A stretch of DNA of 64,000 nt from Chromatocurvus halotolerans. Its GTDB lineage: Bacteria > Pseudomonadota > Gammaproteobacteria > Pseudomonadales > Halieaceae. The translations under genes and the position numbers were made by a program. Below are positions 40,511-48,612 of this stretch, one piece after another. The first letter of the stretch is position 1, and each line of letters begins with the position of its first letter. Where the stretch lies: assembly GCF_004340525.1 (NCBI RefSeq), contig NZ_SLWX01000008.1:1-64000 (forward strand), given 5' to 3'. The notes beneath the pieces were generated by a model that had not been told where the DNA came from, searched no databases, and saw only the letters and a list, made by a program, of their open reading frames with translations.

Positions 40511-41496
40511 GCACGCCAGCGCGCAAGCGCGTGATTTTCGATACCGACATCGGCATCGACGATGCCATGGCCCTGCTGTTCCTGCACTACAGCCCCGATG
40601 TGGAACTGGTGGCCATCACCAGCGTGGCGGGTAACGCCAGTATCGACGACACAACCCGGAATGCGCTGCATGTGAAGGAGCGCTTCGGTATTGCAGCGCC
40701 CGTGCATCGGGGCGCCGCCCGGGCATCCGGTCCGGCCCTGGGCGAGGGCTACCCGGACTTTGTGCACGGACGCAACGGCCTGGGTGACCTGGCTTTCGAT
40801 GAACCCGCGTTGCGCGAGGATCCGCTGCCGGCGGCCGAGGCGATTGTCGCGCTGGCCATGGCCCACCCCGGTGAGCTATCCCTCGTTGCGGTCGGCCGAT
40901 TGACCAACATCGCCGCTGCTCTGGCGCTGTGCCCCAGGCTTCCACAGCTGCTCCGGGAGGTTGTGGTGATGGGCGGGGTGTTCGGCGTGGACGGTCAGGG
41001 CGGTAATGTGTCGCCGGTTGCCGAGGCGAATATCGCGGGCGACCCGGCCGCCGCAGATGCGGTGTTTGTCAGCGGCATGCCGCTGACGCTGGTGGGGCTT
41101 GATGTCACCGCGAAGACGCGCATGGATGAGTCGTTTATCCGCCAGCTGCGCGAGCGTGCCGGCGATGCCGGTGAGTTCATTTATCGCACCACGCGCCTCT
41201 ATTTCGATTTCTACGAGCAGAGCGACGGTTCCCGGGACTGCCCGATCCACGACTCGAGCGCCGTGGCCTGTCTGCTGGCGCCCTCCCTGTACCGCACCCG
41301 GTCGCGGGTCGTGCGCGTGGCAATCGGGGGTATTGCTATCGGTCAGACAGTGGCCGGGGAGCCCGGCGCGGACTACGTGTCGGATGCCTGGCGTGAGGCG
41401 CCACCCCTGCAGATCTGTGTGGATGTCGATGCCGACGCGGTGCGACAGCTGTATCTGGAAACGCTGGCCCTGGCCGGGAAAGGCGGCGGCCGATAA
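40507..41496 (+). CDS. inosine-uridine-type nucleoside hydrolase
   Basis: This 329-residue enzyme has the calcium-binding signature FDTDIGIDDAMALL at about residues 11-24. Further family elements are VAVGRLTNIAAALAL, VVMGGVFGVDGQGGNVSPVA with EANIAGDPAAADAVF, and the C-terminal active-site segment CPIHDSSAVACLLAP. It splits the N-glycosidic bond of ribonucleosides to base and ribose in the cytosol. It starts within the stop of the preceding EEP gene. With a phosphodiesterase upstream, scavenging of nucleotides could be the shared theme, but the desaturase does not fit that reading. Confidence 0.9.
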   Translation: MSTPARKRVIFDTDIGIDDAMALLFLHYSPDVELVAITSVAGNASIDDTTRNALHVKERFGIAAPVHRGAARASGPALGEGYPDFVHGRNGLGDLAFDEPALREDPLPAAEAIVALAMAHPGELSLVAVGRLTNIAAALALCPRLPQLLREVVVMGGVFGVDGQGGNVSPVAEANIAGDPAAADAVFVSGMPLTLVGLDVTAKTRMDESFIRQLRERAGDAGEFIYRTTRLYFDFYEQSDGSRDCPIHDSSAVACLLAPSLYRTRSRVVRVAIGGIAIGQTVAGEPGADYVSDAWREAPPLQICVDVDADAVRQLYLETLALAGKGGGR

Positions 41497-41523
41497 CGCC
41501 TTTCCGCGACGCCCCTCGGCACC

Positions 41524-42372
41524 TCACTGCCGGTTCAGTGCCTGCAGTCGTTCGCTCAGATAGCTGCCCGCCGTGTAGCGATCAGACAGTACCGTATCCA
41601 GCCGCGGCGCCATGAAATACGGAATGGCATAGCGCGAGACGTTATCGGCAGCAGCGGACGGGTTCACCACGCGATGGGTGGTGGAGGGGAAGTAGCCATC
41701 GGTAGCCTCGCACAGCATATCCCCGGCATTGATGATCAGCTCTCCCCGGTTGCCATTGACGTCGAGCCAGCGTCCCCGGCGGTCACGTACCTGCAGCCCG
41801 GGCTGTTCGGCCACCGGGAGCAGGGTCAGCAGATTGATGTCCTCATGGGCGGCGGCGCGCACTGCCACGCTTGTGTCCGGGCCGACGAGAGGCGGGTAGT
41901 GCAGCACGCGCAGCAGACTGACCTCCTTCGACAACAGCGAGCTGAGCCGGTCGGGCAGTGCCGCCAGCACCGCTGTCGGGGCGTTTGCCTGCAGCCAGTC
42001 GAGCATCTCCACGCCAAGCGCGAAGGCCCGGTCGAGGTAGTCGAGGGTGTCTGGCGCCAGGGCGGGCGGCAGCAGCTCTTCCGGGAAAACGTGATAAAAC
42101 TCCTTGAGATCCCGCAGCGGGTGTCCGACCGCGGTTTCCGACACATCCGCGGGGACAAAGCCGACGGTGTTGTCCGAGTGCCGGGTGGGGCGCATCAGGT
42201 AGCGGTGCTTGTCCTCGCTGCGGAAAAATGCCGACCACTGTCGGTACAGGCGCTGCAGCAGATCGTCGGGCAGCGGGTGGTGGCTGAGAACCGCGAAGCC
42301 GGTATCGCGCAGTGACTGCACCAGCTGCCCGCCGGCTGTGGCGGAGCGATAGTCGATAGTCTGGACGTTCAA
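41524..42372 (-). CDS. isopenicillin N synthase-like 2-oxoglutarate/Fe(II) oxygenase
   Basis: The roughly 282-residue protein has the DIOX_N region (GFAVLSHHPLPDDLLQRLYR) and the double-stranded beta-helix with the iron facial triad: His and Asp in RAAAHEDINLLTLLP and the distal His in FPSTTHRVVNP. The 2-oxoglutarate-binding Arg is in VSRYAIPYFMAP. The substrate is unknown; many bacterial members act on small metabolites. TTG 42372 is proposed because GGAGG lies 9 bases upstream and the family begins there; the longer frame from 42456 adds a non-conserved tail. It converges with the nucleoside hydrolase. Confidence 0.85.
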   Translation of the reverse strand: MNVQTIDYRSATAGGQLVQSLRDTGFAVLSHHPLPDDLLQRLYRQWSAFFRSEDKHRYLMRPTRHSDNTVGFVPADVSETAVGHPLRDLKEFYHVFPEELLPPALAPDTLDYLDRAFALGVEMLDWLQANAPTAVLAALPDRLSSLLSKEVSLLRVLHYPPLVGPDTSVAVRAAAHEDINLLTLLPVAEQPGLQVRDRRGRWLDVNGNRGELIINAGDMLCEATDGYFPSTTHRVVNPSAAADNVSRYAIPYFMAPRLDTVLSDRYTAGSYLSERLQALNRQ

Positions 42373-42457
42373 GCCTGTGTGCCTCCGGTCAACGGGACGG
42401 GTGGCCGGGGTGGGATCCGAGCGCGCAATGATCGCCGCTACGGTCGCGGGGTGCAAG

Positions 42458-43612
42458 TCAAAGCAGGTCGGTCAGCGTGATCCCGATGCCCAGCCGGTGT
42501 GAGCGGGCGTCGTAGTCGATGAGGCTCTCGCCATAGCCGTTGAAGTACTGCACGTAGCCGCGGAAGCGGCGGCTGATGGGGAAGCTCCAGTCCAGCTGTA
42601 TGGCACCCTTGCTGTCGTCGCCGCCGCGCAGATTGTTGCGCGCCAGCACGGAAAACTCATGCTGGTCATTGCGCCAGGCAAGCGTGATATCGCCGTAGCC
42701 CATGGTGTTCCAGATGGCCGGATTGTCGTCTTTCTCGCGGCTTTCCGGCACCCGATACCAGGCGCGCAGCCGCACCAGCGCTGCGTCGCGCTCGAAATCG
42801 GCGCTGGCGATCACCCGGTTCCAGCTGCGCGACAGGATCTGGCTGCGGCCGTTGGACTGATGGTTGAAGCTGAGTCCGAGCTGTGTGTTGGTGAAGCCGA
42901 AGGCGCTCTTGTCATTGTCCACGGTGAACATGATTTCAGGCTGGTAATTGGTTTCCCGGAACGGCGATGACAGATCGCTGTTGTAGACCTGCCACCAGCT
43001 TTCCTGCGTATAGGCGGCCCACAGATGGGTGCCTTCGCCGAGGATATCGCGCACCGCCAGTGCCTTGAAACTGATCTGGAATTTGGCCTCTTCCTGCTGC
43101 AGTCCCTCACCGGGGAACAGGTTCTGCCAGGGCTCGCGGTTGAGGCTGTTGTTCCAGGTCACCGGCAGCAGGTAATTGCGGTGGTAGGGCAGAACGGCCC
43201 AGGGCAGATCTGCGATGGCTGACTGCACGTTCATTCGCTGACGCGCCAGTCCCGGCTGCGCAGGGGGGGTCTCCGTGCCATTGCGCACGCTGCCATCGCT
43301 GCCCGCAGTGTCGCCCATGTCTGTCGGGTTGCGGTCGCCGCGGACGGCGGTGACAGGCACGACGCCGTTGGTGTGGTTGGCGTTGAGGCTTGCTGCGAGC
43401 GCGTCAAAGCAGGCCAGGCGCGTGGCGTTGTCGGCCATGGCGGCGCAGGCCTGAATCGCGGTCTCGCTGGCCAGCGCAGCGGCGCCACTCCAGCAGACAC
43501 TGGCGCAGGCGAGAAGTGTCCGGGTAGCGGTCGCTACGAACAGGGCCGAAATCGACGGTTCGGGCCTGCGGCATCCGTTTGACCTGTCGCGACCTGCAAA
43601 CGACCTATTCAA
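42458..43612 (-). CDS. pldA: outer-membrane phospholipase A
   Basis: This 384-residue precursor carries the OMPLA active site FNHQSNGRS followed by SRSWNR; His251, Ser253 and Asn265 keep the exact spacing of the E. coli triad (142/144/156). The barrel begins near YHRNYLLPVTWNNSLN and ends with a terminal strand (GIGITLTDLL). An N-terminal extension of about 120 residues includes a Cys pair, CAAMADNATRLACFDALA, common in this subgroup. It hydrolyses phospholipids that reach the outer leaflet. Its start overlaps the end of the DUF6491 gene by 8 bp, so the two are probably cotranscribed. Confidence 0.93.
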   Translation of the reverse strand: MNRSFAGRDRSNGCRRPEPSISALFVATATRTLLACASVCWSGAAALASETAIQACAAMADNATRLACFDALAASLNANHTNGVVPVTAVRGDRNPTDMGDTAGSDGSVRNGTETPPAQPGLARQRMNVQSAIADLPWAVLPYHRNYLLPVTWNNSLNREPWQNLFPGEGLQQEEAKFQISFKALAVRDILGEGTHLWAAYTQESWWQVYNSDLSSPFRETNYQPEIMFTVDNDKSAFGFTNTQLGLSFNHQSNGRSQILSRSWNRVIASADFERDAALVRLRAWYRVPESREKDDNPAIWNTMGYGDITLAWRNDQHEFSVLARNNLRGGDDSKGAIQLDWSFPISRRFRGYVQYFNGYGESLIDYDARSHRLGIGITLTDLL

Positions 43613-43997
43613 GGATCGATGCGTCCATCACTTCCTCGAATTTTCCCAATGGGCAGGACCCGAACTGCATGCCGGTGAACATGTCCACCACCGTAATGAT
43701 ATCCATGCTGCAGTAGCTGTTCACCGGTGTTCGGTGAATAAAGCTGTTGCGCTTTAGGCCATGGCAGGCGCGAGGCAGGTGATTGACGTATTTCCTGCTG
43801 CCGCGCATGTGGAACAGCAGGGTCTGGTCATCGACGGTCTGGATTCTGCGAATCTGCGAAATCGGCAGGCAGGTGCGGGTTTCTGACGGCTCCGGCTGCG
43901 GGATGCGGTCTATGGCACTGTCCTGCTGTGCGCTCGCAGTGCCGCTCCATACCAGCGCCAGTGCAGTCAGCGCAAAGATCGGTAAACGGGTTTTCAC
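43605..43997 (-). CDS. DUF6491-family secreted protein
   Basis: The 130-residue precursor has a signal peptide (KTRLPIFALTALALVWSGTASA) and the pattern CLPISQIRRIQTVDDQTLLF-HMRG, then YVNHLPRACHGLKR, CSMDIITVVDM and CPLGKFEEV, matching the DUF6491 family of small periplasmic proteins with conserved cysteines. Its function is unknown. GTG 43997 is chosen because GGAGGAG precedes it and the signal peptide begins there; the longer frame to 44060 lacks a ribosome site. It overlaps pldA by 8 bp. Confidence 0.8.
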   Translation of the reverse strand: MKTRLPIFALTALALVWSGTASAQQDSAIDRIPQPEPSETRTCLPISQIRRIQTVDDQTLLFHMRGSRKYVNHLPRACHGLKRNSFIHRTPVNSYCSMDIITVVDMFTGMQFGSCPLGKFEEVMDASILE

Positions 43998-44097
43998 GGG
44001 TGGTCTCCTCCTGCGCACTGATGGCACCTGCGACGGAACGCTGAATGCCGCAGATCGCACTGGTAGTATAGAGGTTTTTTTTCAGGAGGTTTGCACA

Positions 44098-45288
44098 GTG
44101 GAATGGAGCATGGCGTCTCTGCTGGAGTTCTGGGATCTGGTGCGGGAAGTGTGGAATCAGGGTGTCTATGGCATCAACCTGCCGCAGATACTGGCCGCGC
44201 TGGTCATTATCCTGTTCTCCCTCATGGTCCGGTCGCTGTTCACGCGTTATGTGCTGGGGGCACTCACAAGGCTGAGTCATCGCTCGGCGACCTCTCTTGA
44301 TAACAGCGTGATACAGGCACTGCGCGAGCCGCTGCGTTTCGTACCCGTGTTGCTAGGCATTTTCCTGGCCAGCCGTGTGATGCATCTGAGCGACAGTGCG
44401 GAAGCGTTCGTGTACAACATCAATCGCTCGCTGGTGGCGTTTACGCTGTTCTGGGCGTTTTTCTGCATCAGTACTCCGGTTGGGAATGCGCTGACGCGCT
44501 CGAGTCGCCTGCTGACCGAGGCCATGGGTGAGTGGCTGGTGAAGTTTGCAAGGCTGGTGTTCGTGACCATGGGTGCGGCGACCATACTGGAGCTGTGGGG
44601 CGTCGCCGTTGCGCCGATTATTGCAGGCTTTGGCCTGTTTGGTGTTGCCGTTGCCCTCGGCGCCCAGGACCTGTTCAAGAACCTGATTGCGGGCCTGTTT
44701 GTGCTTGGCGAACGGCGCTTTGAGACCGGCGACTGGATTCAGGTGGATGGTGTCGTCGAGGGAACAGTGCTGCAGATCGGTTTTCGCACCACCACGATCC
44801 GCCGCTTCGACCGCGCACCGGTCTACGTGCCGAACGCGCGGCTCGCGGACAACGCTGTCACCAACTTTTCCCGTATGAGCCATCGCCGCATCCGCTGGAT
44901 GCTCGGGGTGGAGTACCGCACGACGCTTGAGCAGCTGCGTGAGATCCGCGATGGCATAGAGCGCTATATTCTGGAAAGCGACGAATTCGCCCGGCCCGAC
45001 GAGGTTGCGACGTTTGTGCGCATCGATTCCTTCAATGACAGCTCGATCGATATCCTGCTCTACTGTTTCACGCACACCACGGTCTGGGGTGAATGGCTGG
45101 AAATCAAGGAGCGTCTGGCCTGCCGCATCAAGGAGATTGTCGAGGCTGCCGGCACTGGCTTCGCCTTCCCCAGTCGCTCGCTGTACCTGGAAAACACCGG
45201 GGAAGTGGCTGAGGTGTTTCCCCTGTCGCCGGGTCAGGACGACGGGGCGACGCCTGCCGGCGGCGTCGCTGCGACCCCGGTACGCTGA
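44098..45288 (+). CDS. MscS-family mechanosensitive channel
   Basis: The 396-residue protein has four hydrophobic segments followed by the MscS pore helix, FGLFGVAVALGAQDLFKNLI (about 178-197), with the Gly/Ala packing pattern. A cytoplasmic beta domain (GDWIQVDGVVEGTVLQIGFR) and alpha-beta vestibule follow. It should open under membrane tension to release solutes on hypo-osmotic shock, complementing the osmolyte importers in the window. GTG 44098 is supported by CAGGAGGT 7 bases upstream. It is divergent from the DUF6491 gene. Confidence 0.93.
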   Translation: MEWSMASLLEFWDLVREVWNQGVYGINLPQILAALVIILFSLMVRSLFTRYVLGALTRLSHRSATSLDNSVIQALREPLRFVPVLLGIFLASRVMHLSDSAEAFVYNINRSLVAFTLFWAFFCISTPVGNALTRSSRLLTEAMGEWLVKFARLVFVTMGAATILELWGVAVAPIIAGFGLFGVAVALGAQDLFKNLIAGLFVLGERRFETGDWIQVDGVVEGTVLQIGFRTTTIRRFDRAPVYVPNARLADNAVTNFSRMSHRRIRWMLGVEYRTTLEQLREIRDGIERYILESDEFARPDEVATFVRIDSFNDSSIDILLYCFTHTTVWGEWLEIKERLACRIKEIVEAAGTGFAFPSRSLYLENTGEVAEVFPLSPGQDDGATPAGGVAATPVR

Positions 45289-45314
45289 AAAGCCAGTACG
45301 CCAGGCGTTGCCCA

Positions 45315-46886
45315 CTAGCGGAAGACGATCACCGTCAGCAGCGTCAATGCTACCACCGCTGCGGCCTGGAAGCGCGGATCCGCATACCAGGCCGCGGGCG
45401 TCTCCTCGGGGGTCAGGTCCCGCTGGGAGAAGGTCAGGTCGCGGGTCTGCGCGTCAGTGGGGGCATCGCCAAAGCGCTGACTGCACAGGACACAGAGCAC
45501 GGCGCTAAGGGCAAACAGCAAACCGGAGACGTACAGAAAATGCAGCTCGATGATATCGGACTGCACCAGGGCAAAAATCAGCGCGGCAACCCCGTGTCCG
45601 CTCACCAGTGCCAGGAATGCGCCCTGGGCATTGCCGCGGGCCCAGAAAAACCCTACCAGGAAGATGCCGACCACCGGCGAGACGATATACGCGAACATGG
45701 CCTGTATATAGGAAAAGAGCCCCGGAAAATGCTGTATCAGCGGCGCCCACACCGCGGCTACCAGCATGAAGCCCAGCGTTGCCAGCGTGCCGTAGCGCCG
45801 ACCCTGCCGCGGCGTCAGTTTCTCTCCGCGAAGCGGCTCGATGAAGTCCAGCACCAGCAGCGTCGAGGCAGAGTTAAGTGCCGAGTCGACGCTGGACAGA
45901 ATCGCTGACAGCAATCCGGCCAGCACAATCCCGGTAAGCCCCACCGGCAGGAACTCCTGGATCAGCGTCGGAAATACCTTGTCCGGCGAATCGAGGCCCG
46001 GCAATAGCGAAACGGCGAAGGCACCTGGCAGCATCATGATGAACAGCGGCGTGAGCTTCAGAAGGCCAGCGAGAATGGCACCGCGGCGGGCCTCGGTGAT
46101 GTTCCGCGCGCCGAGCACCCGCTGCACGATGTACTGGTTCATGATCCAGTAGTAAAAGCCCAGGATCGGCACACCGATGAGCAGGCCGGGCCAGGGCAGC
46201 ACCGGGTCATCGGCGGGGCGCACGATCGACAGGTGGCCGTCCGGCAGCGCCTGCGTGGCCGCGCTCCAGGAGAAGTCGAACTGGCCGAAGGTCAGAATTG
46301 CAATGGCGCTGGTGCCCGCGATCAGGATGATGGCCTGCAGCACATCGGTGTAGACCACGGCCGCGAGGCCCCCGGCGGCGGTATAGAGTCCGCCGACAAT
46401 CGCCAGGGTGACAATGAACACAGACAGATTGAGGTCGGGGATGAACACCTGGGCGACGAGTGAGCCCGCGTACAGGCCTGCCGCGGTATCCACCACCACG
46501 GCGAGGAAGATGGTGATCGCGGAAAAATAGCGGCGCAGCCGCGCATCGAAGCGTTTCTCGAGAAATTCGGGGATGGTCGAGATCCGGCTGCGCAGAAAGA
46601 AGGGAAAAAACGTAAACGCGCCGACGATCAGCAGCAGCCCCGCCATCCACTCGTAGGCTGACGGCGCAAGACCGACGCGGTAGGCGTCGCCGGTGAGTCC
46701 CACCAGTGTGGAGCTCGAGATGTTGGAGGCAAACAGGGAGAGGCCGATGGCGCCCCAGGTCAGCCGGCGTCCGGCGAGGAACAGGTCGTCGCCGCTGCGG
46801 GTGCGACGCGCAACCACAACGCCAATCACGGCCACCGCGATAAAATAAGCGGCGATGATCGCAAGGTCGATGCCGCTGATGTTCAC
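45315..46886 (-). CDS. sodium:solute symporter (SGLT-like)
   Basis: The 523-residue protein has about 14 hydrophobic segments and the SSS pattern DLFLAGRRLTWGAIGLSLFA, ISTIPEFLEKRFDARLRRYF and LSAILSSVDSALNSASTLLV (TM8 Na+-site region). It resembles the sodium/sugar branch rather than PutP. The C-terminal cytoplasmic stretch before the last helix holds a DLT repeat (RDLTFSQRDLTPEE). The substrate is not predictable. A hydrolase-membrane fusion gene lies 104 bp upstream on the same strand. Confidence 0.9.
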   Translation of the reverse strand: MNISGIDLAIIAAYFIAVAVIGVVVARRTRSGDDLFLAGRRLTWGAIGLSLFASNISSSTLVGLTGDAYRVGLAPSAYEWMAGLLLIVGAFTFFPFFLRSRISTIPEFLEKRFDARLRRYFSAITIFLAVVVDTAAGLYAGSLVAQVFIPDLNLSVFIVTLAIVGGLYTAAGGLAAVVYTDVLQAIILIAGTSAIAILTFGQFDFSWSAATQALPDGHLSIVRPADDPVLPWPGLLIGVPILGFYYWIMNQYIVQRVLGARNITEARRGAILAGLLKLTPLFIMMLPGAFAVSLLPGLDSPDKVFPTLIQEFLPVGLTGIVLAGLLSAILSSVDSALNSASTLLVLDFIEPLRGEKLTPRQGRRYGTLATLGFMLVAAVWAPLIQHFPGLFSYIQAMFAYIVSPVVGIFLVGFFWARGNAQGAFLALVSGHGVAALIFALVQSDIIELHFLYVSGLLFALSAVLCVLCSQRFGDAPTDAQTRDLTFSQRDLTPEETPAAWYADPRFQAAAVVALTLLTVIVFR

Positions 46887-46990
46887 CTCGAGGCCGAAGA
46901 TGCCTGCGTACCTCCCGCTGCAGTGCCCGTTCTGGTGTCAGAGCCGGAGAATCGCCGTTTCCGCCGGACTTGTCTACCCCCGGGCCGGAG

Positions 46991-48466
46991 CTAGCCCGCG
47001 GCGAAAAACGGAAAGCTGACGCCCAGTGCCCAGGCCAGGATGAGTCCCAGACCGATGCCGCTGGCCGCTGTGCCGGTACGCTGGGCCAGCGCCCGCCCCA
47101 GCGTGCCGTGCACCAGGAAGAACAGCAGAATCACCGGGAACACGAGCAGGACGAACCCCAGTTCCTCGGGCTTGATCACGGCGGCAATCGCGAGCGAGAC
47201 GAGGATGGCCAGGCGCGCGACGAGACGCTGCCACCAGCGACCGGCGCCGGCGCCGCTTACCTGGCTGTCTGCCAGCATGAACGGGACTGTCGCCAGTGAC
47301 AGCGCCGCGATGACCAGCAGGCGCTCACCGGTAGGGAGAAAGCTGGCGGCATAGCGATCGAGGGCCACGCCGATAAACAGCAGACCCCAGGTCAGCAGCA
47401 GCGCCAGGCCGGTCCACGACAGCTCGCCGCGCTGCACGGGCCAGCGCCCGAGTACCGCCAGCTGAATCCCCGCATACAGCGCAAAATGCAGCAGCAGATA
47501 ATCCGCGACCAGCACGGGCAGGAATGGCCGGAAGACGAGAACGCCTATCGCCGGCGCCAGCAGCATGGGCAGCCCGATGGCCAGCAGCAGGCGTTTCGTG
47601 GTCGGTGGTTCTGCTGCAGGCCGCTGGGGCAGGCGCGCGGTCAGCGGCCGGAACGTCAGCACGATGCCGATCAGCAGGGCGAGGATCCAGCCGCCGGTGG
47701 GCTCGACTGACGGTACCTCGCTGCGCTGGAATCCGCGGTTCAGCCAGTCCAGCGACTCGCGCAGGCTGTGCGCGCTGAACAGCACGCCCACGTGCTCTAC
47801 CGCCGGACTGACCGTTGCCCGGCGCTGCACGTCGCCGGACGTGGCGGTGTCACCCTCGTCGGCCTCCGGGTCGACCTGCTGCAGGGCGGATAGCGCCACC
47901 GTGCGCAGGCGAGCCTCCCATTCTCCGCTCACGACCAGCAGTCGCGCCGGCGCCTGCGGCGTTACCGCCTCGGAAAACATGGAAATGGCGATGACGTTGT
48001 CGACATCGGGCTCCGCCAGCGCCGCGCGAATGACAATGTCGCTGGCCATTGAATGGCCGAGCACGGCGACGTCCCCGCTGGCGCCAGCAATCTGCCGCGC
48101 GGCCGCGATCACGCGCCGCGTCTCGGCGACCAGCAGCGCCGTCGTGCCATCGATCGCGGTGACGTCACCGGACATGGGCATGGGGTTGCGGCCATGCCCG
48201 AGCGCGTCAAAGGCGAGCACGCGGTAGCCCGCACGCGCCAGATGCAGCGAGAACGCCTGCATGAGCTGGCGGGAACCGGCAAAGCCGTGGCTGACGACGA
48301 CTACCGGCGAGGGCGCGGCGTTGCCGTCCCAGTAGAGCGTCGCGGGGGTGGCGCCGATGTCCATGTCGCGGGTGCTGACGCCGCTGCGCGCCTGCTCAAG
48401 CTGCCACAGGGCAAAGGCGACCAGAATCAGGCCGGCAAGAAAGACTGTCAGCTGTCTTGAAACCAT
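46991..48466 (-). CDS. alpha/beta hydrolase fused to a polytopic membrane domain
   Basis: The 491-residue protein begins with a membrane anchor (about 5-23). A serine-hydrolase domain follows (oxyanion SHGFAGSRQL, nucleophile elbow GHSMAS with Ser139, and a possible His near FSAHSL). From about residue 265 it changes to at least six hydrophobic helices ending FPFFAAG. No family is recognised for the C-terminal part. The combination suggests a membrane-bound esterase or lipase whose hydrolase domain faces the periplasm, given the single N-terminal anchor; topology is inference. It is divergent from the second symporter gene. Confidence 0.75.
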   Translation of the reverse strand: MVSRQLTVFLAGLILVAFALWQLEQARSGVSTRDMDIGATPATLYWDGNAAPSPVVVVSHGFAGSRQLMQAFSLHLARAGYRVLAFDALGHGRNPMPMSGDVTAIDGTTALLVAETRRVIAAARQIAGASGDVAVLGHSMASDIVIRAALAEPDVDNVIAISMFSEAVTPQAPARLLVVSGEWEARLRTVALSALQQVDPEADEGDTATSGDVQRRATVSPAVEHVGVLFSAHSLRESLDWLNRGFQRSEVPSVEPTGGWILALLIGIVLTFRPLTARLPQRPAAEPPTTKRLLLAIGLPMLLAPAIGVLVFRPFLPVLVADYLLLHFALYAGIQLAVLGRWPVQRGELSWTGLALLLTWGLLFIGVALDRYAASFLPTGERLLVIAALSLATVPFMLADSQVSGAGAGRWWQRLVARLAILVSLAIAAVIKPEELGFVLLVFPVILLFFLVHGTLGRALAQRTGTAASGIGLGLILAWALGVSFPFFAAG

Positions 48467-48612
48467 CGCGTGTTATCCGTCAGCGAGAAGGCCGGTATCG
48501 GGCATCGGTCAAGTATCGCAGGTCTGCCCGGGCCCTGGCAGAGTCCTCCCGTTTTTTCTCGTCGGGCGAAAACGTGTAGGGTGTGAGAGGCATAAAGAGC
48601 CGCGGAGGTGAC

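Noticed and set aside
45405-45445. GGGGTCAGGTC-like sequence and a second GGTCAGGTC in the SGLT-like gene
   Set aside because: It lies in coding sequence for a DLT repeat near the C-terminus, lacks the palindromic partner arm, and is explained by codon choice.
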